The notes: a model not told the origin generated them from the sequence alone. Counted from the first letter of the stretch, positions 33,558 to 42,491 are shown. The stretch is 64,000 nucleotides of DNA from Williamsia sp. DF01-3 (GCF_023051145.1 NZ_JALKFS010000001.1:62001-126000), one strand, 5' to 3'. A program made the numbers and translations.

Positions 33558-34536
33558 CAGACCGAGACTGCCTGGATGAACGCAGCGTTGGGCAGCGACC
33601 CGAACTCGGCGCGAGGGCTCGGGTTCAGGTACCGCGATGATGGTGACCCCGCACTGACCCAGGCGAACAGGGTGTAGGTCTCCGACGGTGTGCCCGCTGG
33701 CACCCGGAGCTTCAATGAGGTCGGGAAGTCGAAACCTGTTGTGGTCGAGCAGTTCGCGACACCTGCTCGCAGGATGGTGCCTGCCGCGTTGCGCAGTTGG
33801 TAAGAGATCGTGGCCTGCGCATTGCAGTAGAAACCGGCTGGGTATGCCTCGATCATGGCGGGCCGGTCGGTGGTGGCGAACGTGATCGACAGGCCCGGCA
33901 CCGCGGCGACGGCCGTCCCCATGGCGTAGTCGGCGGTGATCTGTGCGTACGCCAGCTCGACGTTGGCGCCCGTCGCCCACTCGCCGTTGCCGAGCGTGTC
34001 GGTCGCCGACCACACCTTGCCTTACGCTGGTGCGCCGACGTTGAGACGCTGGCCTGCGAACGTGGAGCAGTGTTCGGCTGCACCGCGCTCAGTGCCTTGG
34101 TGACCGCGTCCTCTACGTACGGCGACAGCTTGTCTCCGGTGACTGAGTCGTTCGCGAGCTTGGCCGTGGTGACCGACCCGTCCGCCACGGTGCCCGCAGA
34201 CGGGTACAACATCTGAGTCCAGGACGAGATGTTCGTCGGGGTGTTACCGCTGATTACCCAGACAGTCGAGGTGTCCGAGCGGGCACACCAGTCACCCTTC
34301 TGTCCAACAAGGGCGAGCATCGCCGTCTGGTTCGCGACCGTGCCGAGGAAGTCGGCAATCGCGAGATCAGGCAGCTGAGCGACCGCGAGCTTGCCGCCGG
34401 ACAGGTCTGCCTTCCCGCCCAGCGCTGAACTGGTGGCCGTCGAGACCGGCAGCGCGGCGATCTCGGTGCGGACAGCGGACGGCAGTCGAGTACCGGCGGA
34501 TGCGGCGTCGTCGATCGAGATGAGTTTCTTGGCCAT
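33557..34536 (-). pseudogene. Minor tail protein, one frameshift and one nonsense codon
   Basis: The N-terminal part starts MAKKLISIDDAASAGTRLP and runs through AIADFLGTVANQTAMLALVG and ANDSVTGDKLSPYVEDAV, typical of minor tail proteins in actinobacterial prophages. Around 34075 the reading phase changes to STFAGQRLNVGAPA, followed by TAA and then, in the same phase, GKVWSATDTLGNGEWATGA and VELAYAQITADYAMG, a phrase common in such tail proteins, to the stop at 33557. The C-terminal piece alone is open from GTG 34015. The combination of a shift and a stop suggests true decay. Confidence 0.65.
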
Positions 34537-34539
34537 GGG

Positions 34540-34717
34540 TCAGGCTCCAATCGTGAACAGGCCGGTGCCGTCGTCGGTCAGACCCGTCGACCCGGAGTTG
34601 ATGGTGAATAGTCCTGTGCCGTCATCGGTCAGGCTGATGCCGCTACCGCCGCCACCGGAGACGTTGACATTGCCGGTCTCGGGATCAACCGGGACGCCGT
34701 TCACGGACCGCACATAA
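34540..34717 (-). pseudogene. Truncated phage tail-fibre C-terminus
   Basis: The frame reads YVRSVNGVPVDPETGNVNVS, a glycine run, and two copies of LTDDGTGLFTI (ISLTDDGTGLFTINSG and GLTDDGTGLFTIGA), ending 3 bases before the tail-protein start. The S-V-N-G-x-x-P-D-x-x-G-N-V phrase is widespread in phage fibres. Upstream a stop codon in frame at about 34723 cuts it off, so the 5' part is lost. This marks the ragged edge of the prophage relic. Confidence 0.6.
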
Positions 34718-35225
34718 GTCTTTTATGTGTCACTGAACATGCCGCGTGGCAGGCGGTCCGAAGTGTCGGACTTTGACATCGGCCGGATCCATCCGAAGCG
34801 TCCAGGTCTGGCGACTGTCGGATTAACACCCTCAGCTGGCGAGAATGCTTTAAGCCCGGGAGGCGCGCGCTGTTCAGCTAGGCCCTCGAAGTAACCGATT
34901 TGTCATGTTTTCTACTTGACGGCTAGCGCCTGTTGGCAGCCGTAAGTTTCGCTCGACGGTGATGAGGGTTTCAGTGGTGCCGTTGACATTGCGGTGCAGC
35001 ACTCGGCTGGTAGGGGCGCTGTACCCGTTGCCCCTCTGACGCGTTGACTGCACCGTCACCGCAGATAGTGGCTAGACATAGCTACCGGACACACACGTTG
35101 CTTCGGCACAAGCCCCCTATGCGGGGGCCCCCAAAGAGGGTTCTGTACGTAGTCCGGGGGCCGTTTTAGTCTTCGATGCACCAGCCCGATAGCCGCACGA
35201 CGCGGCCCTGATGAATAGAAGCGCC
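34718..35225. other. Region between prophage relic and LuxR-type gene
   Basis: A minus frame at 34874-35059 (61 codons from GTG, with RNVNGTTETLITVERNLRLP) is possible but unsupported. GGCCCCC near 35125 and GGGGGCC near 35156, followed by GTTTTAG, could form a long-loop terminator. Nothing else is seen. Confidence 0.35.
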
Positions 35226-35489
35226 ATGCATACAAGTCTTGTTTCTGCCCCCAAGCCCTGCCGCAAACCATCGCTGAGCACTCGGGAAGTTGAGGTGTTG
35301 AGAGCTTGGGTTCTTGCCGATAGCAAGCAGGCGGCCGCTTCAAGTCTTTTCATCACATCGGCGACGGTGAACACCCACATCACCCGCATACGCGGCAAAT
35401 ATGCCGACGCTGGCCGCCCGGCCACCACCAAGGCAGCGCTGCTTGCTCGGGCCATTCAAGACGGTGTCATCAACTTAAACGACGTTTGA
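35226..35489 (+). CDS. Stand-alone LuxR-type DNA-binding protein
   Basis: The 87-residue product is almost only a LuxR/GerE helix-turn-helix: LSTREVEVLRAWVLADSKQA, then LFITSATVNTHITRIRGKYA with the recognition helix, and GRPATTKAALLARAIQDGVI. No receiver or ligand domain. The C-terminal extension closely resembles that of the response regulator at 37903-38571 (IRRKYVSVGRPAPTRSHLVL, RAIEDGWL), so the two share an ancestor and may bind the same DNA. ATG 35226 is preferred over the TTG/GTG starts upstream. It faces the kinase operon convergently. A competing or truncated regulator is likely. Confidence 0.75.
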   Translation: MHTSLVSAPKPCRKPSLSTREVEVLRAWVLADSKQAAASSLFITSATVNTHITRIRGKYADAGRPATTKAALLARAIQDGVINLNDV

Positions 35490-35636
35490 CAACGCGTTCG
35501 CAATCCGGGCCTGGCTTGAAGTCAACCGGTAGGAGTGGACCCGAACGCCGAAATAGTTCCCGTGTTCCATGCCCATCCGAGCGTGGGAGGGACACATTCT
35601 CTGCGCACGGCGACAGTCAACAGGGGCATTCACCTG

Positions 35637-36707
35637 CTATCCAGCGTCGGAGTCCGATTGTGGCGTGCTGACTGTGCTGTGCACGGTGCCGGAAGCTTCA
35701 ATCTCGACGCGCTCGCTGCCGCGGTCGTTGGTGGTGAGAACGGAGGCCACGACGGGGCGCGCCGGGGGCCACATGCGGACAACCACAGAGCCGTTCCGGG
35801 CATTGATAAGTGCTTGAGAGGCGACGGCGTGCACAGTGTCGACGAGTGCGGGAGCGGGTTCGCTGGACCCGGAGTCGTCGAGGAACACGACCTCTACACC
35901 TCGAGTGCGAGCGTGGTACGCGGCGTCGTCGAGGTCGAGTGTCGACAAAATGGGTGCGCGCAATCGGTCGCGTAGGTGCGCTTCGAGCAGGGCGCATTGG
36001 TTGCGTTCGGCGAGTGAGAGAGTGTCGCCGCTGGCGATGCGCTCCATCAGGGGTCGCGCCAGTGTGTCGAGATGGCGTACTTGGCGGCTTCGTTCCTGGA
36101 CGGCCGCAGTCTGAGCGGATAGTTCAGCAATCCGCGCGGTGGTTTGATTGCGTAGAGAGAACACGGCTTTCGCAGTCGGCCGCAGCGTGAAAGATAGTAG
36201 TGCCGCCATGGTCAGCGGGGCGGCGTCGATAACGACCAGGCTCGCGCCGTAGCTGGCTCCATGGCCGGCTCGGGTCGACCAGATGGCGAATACAGCGATC
36301 ATGCCGGCTAGACCGATCCAGGGAGCGATACGGCGGCCTCTAACGTTCATGTAGCAGTAGATGGTGGTTCCGGCGCCGTGAATCCACGTTTGCAGCGATG
36401 AGTCGAGCACTGCGGGAGTGGCCGACAGCACTAGGGCGCAGGCGACCGGTCCAGCGATGGTCAGCATGAGGGTCGGCCAGATGGGAAGTGGGTCGCCGGG
36501 TACTAGCATCAACGCCACAGTCGCCGCAATGAGGATCAATGGTCCTAGGACTGCCGGCCAGGCAGTGGTGAAGCTGTGCATGGTAGCGATGGTGACGACG
36601 AGCATCGCAATGATGTAGGCCGCCACGATGAGCCAGGCCCCGCGGGTGCGCATACCTAGCAGGTCACGCACGTCCTCGTTACCCCCTAATGGTGGTGCGA
36701 TTGTCAT
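35637..36707 (-). CDS. Histidine-kinase-like membrane protein lacking clear catalytic motifs
   Basis: The 356-residue protein has five or six TM helices (about 25-185), then a linker with FSLRNQTTARIAELSAQTAA and QERSRQVRHLDTLARPLMER, like the dimerisation helix of NarX-type kinases with a central His. The last part (about 250-356) resembles a reduced ATPase domain: TVHAVASQALINARNGSVVV echoes the N-box but the N-x-x-x-N and G-box glycines are not convincing. It overlaps the true kinase upstream by 4 bases (ATGA). I infer an accessory or pseudo-kinase that modulates the pair. Confidence 0.65.
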   Translation of the reverse strand: MTIAPPLGGNEDVRDLLGMRTRGAWLIVAAYIIAMLVVTIATMHSFTTAWPAVLGPLILIAATVALMLVPGDPLPIWPTLMLTIAGPVACALVLSATPAVLDSSLQTWIHGAGTTIYCYMNVRGRRIAPWIGLAGMIAVFAIWSTRAGHGASYGASLVVIDAAPLTMAALLSFTLRPTAKAVFSLRNQTTARIAELSAQTAAVQERSRQVRHLDTLARPLMERIASGDTLSLAERNQCALLEAHLRDRLRAPILSTLDLDDAAYHARTRGVEVVFLDDSGSSEPAPALVDTVHAVASQALINARNGSVVVRMWPPARPVVASVLTTNDRGSERVEIEASGTVHSTVSTPQSDSDAG

Positions 36708-37942
36708 TGGTGTTCCCAGTGCTGTTGTTCCCAGTACAGGGTGACGTGAGTGCCGTGTCCTGGCGCGGAGTCGATGACGGCCGATCCCCCGATGTGGTTC
36801 ATGCGGTCGCGGATGCTGACTGCTATGCCCAGTCGATCGGCTGGAACAGTGCCTGGGTCGAAACCGATGCCGTTGTCGGACACTGCGACCTGCAGCTTGA
36901 GATCATCAAGGGAGACGGTGACGGTCGTTGGCGTGGCGCTGTTCGCGTGGCGGTGGCTGTTTCTGACCGCCTCGGCGGTTGCGGCGGCGATGGTACGGAC
37001 GGCCGGGCCGGGGAACGGTATCGCTGGTCGGCCCCTGTCGTGAACTCGTAGCCGCGCATGAGGATCTGCGGTGGTGATGGCGAGTCGGAGGTGTGCGACG
37101 GCGGCATCGACGGGCAGCGTTTCGGTGGTGTTGGTGCCCTCACGCATGGTGTCGAGGTCAGCGAGTGTGGCTTGCGCTTGGCGAGCTAGATGATCGGAGT
37201 TTCCCTGGCGAGCGGCAACGAGCAGCGTCGACATCACGCCGTCGTGGGTTAGTTGGTTGAACCGCTGGCGTTCTACAGTGCGCGCTTGGGCTGCCGCGGC
37301 CTGAGCGGTGACCGAGTACGCCTGGGCGCGAGTGTCATCGAGCACCGCGGCTGTGCGCATCCCCATCACGGCAGCAGCGAAGTACACCAACGAAAACGCG
37401 AACGCCCAGGCTATGTCGGGAACGAGCGGGCCGTTGGCCGCTGACGCTCGGACAGCGTGGTTGATGACCGTCGCCAAGACGACTACTCCGACGAGGACGA
37501 CGAACGAGTACCGCGGGGGCAAGGCCAGCGCGGCAGCTATCGCTGCCAGCCCGCAAAAATACGAGAACCAAATATCAGTGTTCCCGGTGAGGTGTTCGCC
37601 GGTCCAGCCAAACCACCAGGTTGCGATAGCGACGACGTAACCGGAAGCGGTGATCGCTGCAGCCACTTTCAGTCGTCGAGTTGGTGCCCGCCACGCCAGG
37701 GGCCCGAGAATTAGGCCTGGTCCGAACACACAGAGAAGTGCGGGGATCGTCCAACCCAGATGCATGACCTGGAGGGACGCTGTGATCGCCGGCAGCGTCA
37801 AGATCAGGTAGGCCAAGTAGCCACAGGCGATGAACACGGCGAATTGCCGCAAGATCCGGCGGCCGGCCGTGCGGTCAAGGGCCGTGTCTGGACTGTCGGT
37901 CGTCAGCGCTGGCGGCGCGTACGTCGTGGAATCGGTAGCCAT
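36704..37942 (-). CDS. NarX/DesK-type sensor histidine kinase
   Basis: The 412-residue protein has an N-terminal membrane region of about six TM helices (about 32-195), then QRFNQLTHDGVMSTLLVAAR, where H-D-G-V fits the phospho-accepting His of the HisKA_3 type. A C-terminal HATPase domain follows with AEAVRNSHRHANSATPTTVT (N-box), VAVSDNGIGFDPG (G1 box) and RLGIAVSIRDRMNHIGG (G2 region). It lies between the response regulator (40-base overlap upstream) and the kinase-like protein (4-base overlap downstream). The signal is probably membrane-linked; no extracytoplasmic sensor domain is seen. Confidence 0.87.
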   Translation of the reverse strand: MATDSTTYAPPALTTDSPDTALDRTAGRRILRQFAVFIACGYLAYLILTLPAITASLQVMHLGWTIPALLCVFGPGLILGPLAWRAPTRRLKVAAAITASGYVVAIATWWFGWTGEHLTGNTDIWFSYFCGLAAIAAALALPPRYSFVVLVGVVVLATVINHAVRASAANGPLVPDIAWAFAFSLVYFAAAVMGMRTAAVLDDTRAQAYSVTAQAAAAQARTVERQRFNQLTHDGVMSTLLVAARQGNSDHLARQAQATLADLDTMREGTNTTETLPVDAAVAHLRLAITTADPHARLRVHDRGRPAIPFPGPAVRTIAAATAEAVRNSHRHANSATPTTVTVSLDDLKLQVAVSDNGIGFDPGTVPADRLGIAVSIRDRMNHIGGSAVIDSAPGHGTHVTLYWEQQHWEHQ

Positions 37943-38571
37943 CCATCCTCAATTGCTCGCAAGACCAGGTGTGATCGTGTTGGGGCGGGCCGGCCCACCG
38001 ACACGTACTTCCTGCGGATACGGCCGACGTAGTCGGCAACGGTTTCAGCTGACAAGTTCATCGCTTTCGCTACCCCGGCAGTTGATTCCCCGGAGGCATA
38101 AAGCTCGAGCACGCGTCGAAGCTGCGGCGAGAGATCCACGAAGTCCTCGTCGGCGTCGATCGCGGCCGCCCAATCCACCGTCGGAGCTTCCTGGCCGGCC
38201 AACGAAGCCCGCATTGCACTAAGCAACTCATCTTCTGGCACGTTCTTACGTACGACCGCTCGAACACCCGCGCTGGCGGCCAACCGCACGAGATACGCCT
38301 CGTCGCCGGAGGTATAGGCGATCGTTGGGGTCCCAACATTGAGGAGGGCCTCGACGTTGGATTGCGGCGATGACCCATCTTCGAGCCGCAGATCGAGGAT
38401 CACCAAGTCCAATTGTTGGGTCTGCTGCAGCAGTTCGGGCACAGTCGCTGCACCAGCCACAAAACGTAGATCATGTTGCGTGTCGAGTATTGCGCGCAAG
38501 CCGACCACGATCGACGGGTGATCATCGACAACACCGATCCGCCCGCGCCAACCATTCGGGTGTGACGTCAT
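37903..38571 (-). CDS. NarL/LuxR-family response regulator
   Basis: From ATG 38571 (222 residues) the product has a receiver domain: IGVVDDHPSIVVGLRAIL (acidic pair), LDLVILDLRLEDGSSP (phospho-accepting Asp), PTIAYTSGD (Thr/Ser) and VRAVVRKNVPE (Lys). A LuxR-type helix-turn-helix follows (LSPQLRRVLELYASGESTAG, LSAETVADYVGRIRRKY). The longer frame to 38730 adds unsupported sequence; ATG 38583 is also possible. It leads the operon regulator-kinase-kinase-like. Its DNA-binding end is closely similar to that of the stand-alone protein at 35226-35489. Confidence 0.87.
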   Translation of the reverse strand: MTSHPNGWRGRIGVVDDHPSIVVGLRAILDTQHDLRFVAGAATVPELLQQTQQLDLVILDLRLEDGSSPQSNVEALLNVGTPTIAYTSGDEAYLVRLAASAGVRAVVRKNVPEDELLSAMRASLAGQEAPTVDWAAAIDADEDFVDLSPQLRRVLELYASGESTAGVAKAMNLSAETVADYVGRIRRKYVSVGRPAPTRSHLVLRAIEDGWLPIPRRTRRQR

Positions 38572-39084
38572 GGCGACAATCATGGACCACAGCGCCGTCC
38601 TGCACTGCACAAGTCCCCAGCATCCGGCGGCCATCAGGCGCGCTGAGCTTGGCGCACCACGTTTAACGTCTTCAGGCGCGGCGATCACTGACAGCCCGAT
38701 TGCGCCGTTGGTAGGACGTGAGACCCCCATCTCGTTGTGGGCCTGGGGGTCTCACGTCACCACTTGAAGCGATCTGGCACCGACGAACGCTTGAGCTGGC
38801 GAGACTCTAATTTCAGCGTGCACCCTGCGCGAGGCTCTCGCGATCGTCTAATCGAACCACTTCAGTCCGACGAGCGGGCGGATTCGCAAGACGCCGAAGA
38901 TAAGCCGAGGCCCGGTGAAATCCGGGACTTCCACGTTTACGCAGTGCCGTACACCCACTTGTGGTGAATCAAATCTTTTCACGCCTCCCCCATAGATCTA
39001 TTGATCGCTGCTGCCGCTCGGCCGGGGGTGAAGGTGTACCTGGGGGTAGGGTTCGCTGCCAGGCGGCCAGAACGGATTGATCGG
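38572..39084. other. Intergenic region with a strong terminator
   Basis: No gene is supported. The stretch holds the promoter of the response-regulator operon and the 14-bp hairpin at 38715-38758. Plus-strand frames here lack motifs and ribosome sites. Confidence 0.45.
38715..38758. terminator. Fourteen-base-pair terminator hairpin
   Basis: GACGTGAGACCCCC (38715-38728) pairs perfectly with GGGGGTCTCACGTC (38745-38758) across a 16-base loop. It insulates the two-component operon from the secreted-protein gene whose 3' end is at 39085. Confidence 0.75.
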
Positions 39085-39660
39085 CTAGGTAGCGGGCAGG
39101 AGATCAGTCAGTGTTAGGCCGCATAGCGATCCGCTGCACGCAGGCGGCGGGGTGTCCCCACCGGGGACTGACACCCGGATGACCTCGGCGAAAGTTGTTG
39201 TCTCATCGTCTAGTGGAGGGTTGGTGCCCCAATACTCAGGCTCCTCTACCCCTTCGAGCACGAGCGTCCGGCAACCATAATAAATCTCGTAGTCTCCGTC
39301 CGGGATCTCCGTTGAACCCACCGGCCCCGGAAAGCCGTTTTCGTCTACCCCTTCTAGGCGCATCTGAACAGCCTTCTGGCTACCCATCGGCACCAGCTCA
39401 AGAGGGTCATTCGGGGTTGCGTAGCCGAAGGCGGCCTCATCGACGAGGGGGTCACTGCCCTCATTGAAGCCAGCGATCGTGCACGCGACTGGCCTGTCGG
39501 ACCCGTTGGCGATTGAGATCGTGACGGTGTTCCCCACAACCGACGGCGTGAGTGTGACGTCACTTGGCGCGGCAACAGCGCTCGGCGCAAATCCAAACGC
39601 GGCGGCCCCGCTAAGCGCGACTCCTAGAGCGGTTCGACGGACGAAGACGGCCAGCTTCAT
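39085..39660 (-). CDS. Small secreted protein with CSGSLC motif near the C-terminus
   Basis: The 191-residue product has a signal peptide (MKLAVFVRRT start, cleavage near AVA-APS at residue 30/31). The mature part, APSDVTLTPSVVGNTVTISI, IANGSDRPVAC (Cys60) and STEIPDGDYEIYYGC, is paralogous to the protein at 30276-30809. A GGDTPPPA linker leads to CSGSLC, here followed by 11 more residues (LTLTDLLPAT at the end), so the motif is not strictly terminal in this copy. Function unknown; exported. Confidence 0.76.
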   Translation of the reverse strand: MKLAVFVRRTALGVALSGAAAFGFAPSAVAAPSDVTLTPSVVGNTVTISIANGSDRPVACTIAGFNEGSDPLVDEAAFGYATPNDPLELVPMGSQKAVQMRLEGVDENGFPGPVGSTEIPDGDYEIYYGCRTLVLEGVEEPEYWGTNPPLDDETTTFAEVIRVSVPGGDTPPPACSGSLCGLTLTDLLPAT

Positions 39661-39993
39661 TGGGATACCTCTCGTTGACTAACGGTTCTTATGGACGCTA
39701 CGCAGGGCGAGGTTTGATGTAAATGATCTTTAGCCAAGGAACACACATTCTAAAACGGCTAGCCGGGCAGGAAGACTTCGCGAGAGCGCACTTTCGTTGG
39801 TTGGAGCTGGCCGGGCCCAGTCACAGTCCGGCGTTGATGCGTTGTCTCGGGTGAACACCTGGCCACTGCCGTTACCTAACGCGCTCTAAACCGTCTGTGG
39901 TGTCAGCTAGTTACTAGAAGTTGCCGACTTTTGGTGAAATCTAGCTTTATGTCTGATCACCTGGCGAGTTGATGAGAGTGAATCGCGGCGCAG
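39661..39993. other. Intergenic region
   Basis: Nothing coding is seen. It should contain the promoter of the secreted-protein gene starting at 39660 and the 3' region of the lipoprotein gene. Confidence 0.4.
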
Positions 39994-40557
39994 TTAGAGG
40001 TTTGGACACAAATACTGTTGGGCTGCGGCTGCGATTCGTTGTGACGGATCGGACTTATCGGGTTGAGTGCGTTGGTCCGGGGGTAGTGACTTCAGAGAAT
40101 TGCAGGCTGCGTATCCGGCCGACAGTACCGACGTGGGAGGGATGGTAATTTTCTTGGGGCCACCGAACGCGACTGTGAAGAAGTCTGAGCAGACTTCTTT
40201 GGCGAACTTACCTTGGCCTTCAGGTGGTGTTGCCGCAATGAGATCGGACGATCCGGTCAGAGCGAGGCTTTCCGCAGCTACCCGGTTTTGTTGCACCCGA
40301 TCAGCGGGAACTCCCCGGGTCTTGTCGAGGGCTTCGCCGATGTCAGCAAATCGACGAGCATATTCCTCGACACTGATGTTGTTGACTATGTCGGCGTCTG
40401 CACATTTGGCTTCATCGGGTGTTCCTGACGCAAGCGGAGGTACAGAGTAGAGCTGACTCTGCGAGGAGCTCACGGATGGCTTCGTCGTCGATGATGCACA
40501 TGCACCGACCAGCAGTGCCGTCGCAGCTAAGGCCAGGCACGAAGCGTCTCGTAGCAT
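39994..40557 (-). CDS. Secreted lipoprotein
   Basis: From ATG 40557 the 187-residue product has lipobox LVGAC (Cys20) after MLRDASCLALAATAL. The mature domain has four cysteines (DEAKCADADI, AKEVCSDFF, YAACNSLKSL, QYLCPNL), likely two disulfides in a helical fold; DIVNNISVEEYARRFADIGE is a distinctive segment. An in-frame ATG at 40647 overlaps the upstream gene's stop and would give a 30-residue basic extension; coupling from that site is possible. No family recognised. It probably works with the large exported protein encoded just upstream. Confidence 0.7.
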   Translation of the reverse strand: MLRDASCLALAATALLVGACASSTTKPSVSSSQSQLYSVPPLASGTPDEAKCADADIVNNISVEEYARRFADIGEALDKTRGVPADRVQQNRVAAESLALTGSSDLIAATPPEGQGKFAKEVCSDFFTVAFGGPKKITIPPTSVLSAGYAACNSLKSLPPDQRTQPDKSDPSQRIAAAAQQYLCPNL

Positions 40558-40640
40558 ACGACTCCGGCGGCGTGATGATAGCCGGATGCGATCACCACCG
40601 AAGACACGTCCTACGCGTTGCCTCACGTGCTTCCCAGCGG

Positions 40641-42491
40641 TCACCATTTCGGTAGGAAAGCTGGCCAGATGTTACTCAGCACGACACCTGTTGCTTTGAC
40701 GGTTTCTTGAACGACTACGCCGGGGTTCTTGGCTGCGTATCGGGCAGTGTTACCAAACGATGACCAATCGGTTTGCGCGGCCTGGCCGGCAGTGTAGGCC
40801 CACACATTTATCGCTACACCAGGCAGGTACGGCACCTTATTTGCAACAGCACCGGCTCCTAGACCGATCGCAGTCGCGAAGAAGCCGCCGCTGTTTCCGC
40901 GGCCGGCCGCCACCCCCATGGTTACCCCGCTGCAGCCGTACCCGATATTCGCTAGCTGTGAATTGCCGAGTGCCTTCGCCGCCCCTGAAATCTGAGCGCA
41001 CAGATCGAGCTGTTCCGGTGGGGCAGCCCATCCATTGTTTGACGGCGTGGACCCCCGGGGGGTCGTCCCGCCCCTGATCGGCCAGGACCAACCGCCGGGC
41101 GACGTTGGAGAGCTCGTCGACGGTCGGGGGGTCGGTGTCTTCGTAGGGGTCGGTGAGCCGTCTACGAGAGAGTCGGTTACCTCGATATAGAGGGTGGAGT
41201 AGCCTTCGTCCGGCGGCCCGGTTGTATATGCGCATGTATTACCCGCCATCAGCGTGCATTTCGGGAACATGACTGTGTCCCCTGGTTGCAGGTTGACCAG
41301 TGTTGAATGACCTGAGGCGTGGTCCTGAAAGATGGCTTGTTCGAACTTTCCGGAAGTGTTCGTGTAGGTGATTCCTGCCGGCGTTGCTGCAAACGGTCCA
41401 CCTTTCCCCGTTACGTCAGTGAACGTGGAGCCGTATCGGTCCACGTCAGTCACAGTTAGCATCTTGAACGAGGTGAGTTCTGGGTCTGTTATATCGTATT
41501 CGCCGACGCCCACGATGTATTTGCAGCCGTATCCATTTTCAGTGTCACATAGAGGCAAGGTCACGGCTTTCCCCCGCGGAACGACGAACGTTTTAGGTCC
41601 TTCTGCTGTGTTGTTGTCAAACACAACTGTTACAGACTGGCCTGTGTTGTTGCTATACGACATCCCGTTCGGTGCGTTCGTAAGTCCCGGGGCAAAACCT
41701 GGTCCGGATGCAAAAGAGTTTGTGGCGTAGTTTCCGGTGTCGAGCGTAAAAGGAGGCTTATGGTACGAGCGGTAGATAATCGGGTCTGATCCCCCGCCAC
41801 CGTTGGCAAAGACCCCAACATTGCATTCGTTCGCCGTGACAGGACATCCTGGTATCGAGAAGGTTTCACCGGCGCCATAAACGGATCGTGTAAGAACTCC
41901 GTCAACTATGCTCTCGACCAGTACCGCATCGCTCGTGGTATTCGTCCAGGCCACGGGGTCGGCGCTAGATGTCGGCACAGTGACACTGCTGCGGGCCGCT
42001 ACTCCGGGCACTAATGCTGCTGCAAAAGGACCAGATCCTGAGTCTGGCAGGCCGGCGATCGTCGACGCATCGGGTCGCTTTGGATCGGCCGACGTTGAGT
42101 CGTCTGAGTTCGACTCCTCCGAATTCGGATCGGCAGGCTCAGCCACCGGCACTGACGTGACTGGCGCGTCGTCGGGAGCAGTATCTGGCGCGGGGGTGGT
42201 GAGTTCTCCGGCTGGAGCCGGCGTCCCCGTCTCGGACGTGTCCGGTGCCCCTGACTCCTGTGGCTGTCCGACCGCGTCAGAGGTGGGAACGACAGTCGGC
42301 GATGTCTCAGAAATGGTGGCGACATCGGAGGCGTTTGAGCCAGCGGTGACATCAAACGGTACCGGTGACGTCTCGCTACTCTCGACCTGCGCGATATCGC
42401 TCGGAGCGGCGATGGCTGCTGCTGATTGCACAAAGGGCGTGAACCCTAGAAGTAGCACCACGCAGACAGCGCGGAGCGAGTGGACCTTCAA
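40641..42491 (-). CDS. Large exported protein with three cysteine-bearing repeats
   Basis: The start is a TTG at 42491 with AGAGGGG seven bases upstream, giving 616 residues with signal peptide MKVHSLRAVCVVLLLGFTPF. An acidic Ser/Thr/Pro/Asp-rich low-complexity part follows (about 30-165). Three related domains of about 75-90 residues come next, each starting with a tyrosine/tryptophan-(S/T)N-(N/T)T phrase and carrying a cysteine pair: IPGCPVTANECNVG, PLCDTENGYGCKYIVG and FPKCTLMAGNTCAYTTG. A Pro/Thr/Ser linker leads to a C-terminal glycine/alanine-rich region with possible membrane-active stretch (FFATAIGLGAGAVANKV). A cell-wall or surface protein is likely; function unknown. Confidence 0.72.
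   Translation of the reverse strand: MKVHSLRAVCVVLLLGFTPFVQSAAAIAAPSDIAQVESSETSPVPFDVTAGSNASDVATISETSPTVVPTSDAVGQPQESGAPDTSETGTPAPAGELTTPAPDTAPDDAPVTSVPVAEPADPNSEESNSDDSTSADPKRPDASTIAGLPDSGSGPFAAALVPGVAARSSVTVPTSSADPVAWTNTTSDAVLVESIVDGVLTRSVYGAGETFSIPGCPVTANECNVGVFANGGGGSDPIIYRSYHKPPFTLDTGNYATNSFASGPGFAPGLTNAPNGMSYSNNTGQSVTVVFDNNTAEGPKTFVVPRGKAVTLPLCDTENGYGCKYIVGVGEYDITDPELTSFKMLTVTDVDRYGSTFTDVTGKGGPFAATPAGITYTNTSGKFEQAIFQDHASGHSTLVNLQPGDTVMFPKCTLMAGNTCAYTTGPPDEGYSTLYIEVTDSLVDGSPTPTKTPTPRPSTSSPTSPGGWSWPIRGGTTPRGSTPSNNGWAAPPEQLDLCAQISGAAKALGNSQLANIGYGCSGVTMGVAAGRGNSGGFFATAIGLGAGAVANKVPYLPGVAINVWAYTAGQAAQTDWSSFGNTARYAAKNPGVVVQETVKATGVVLSNIWPAFLPKW

Larger units (their letters stand above)
32781..34717 (-). 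mobile_element. Decayed prophage tail cassette
   Basis: Three consecutive minus-strand fragments look like the tail-fibre end of an actinophage: a fibre piece (34540-34717), a minor tail protein broken twice (33557-34536) and a tail-associated alpha/beta hydrolase with two frameshifts (32781-33557). No integrase, terminase, capsid or attachment site is present. The flanking hypothetical genes from 30947 may belong to the same relic. Confidence 0.65.

Noticed and set aside
33558-34013. N-terminal extension of the phage hydrolase frame up to 34013
   Set aside because: Its text is arginine/histidine-rich out-of-phase translation of the tail protein; the real start is ATG 33557.
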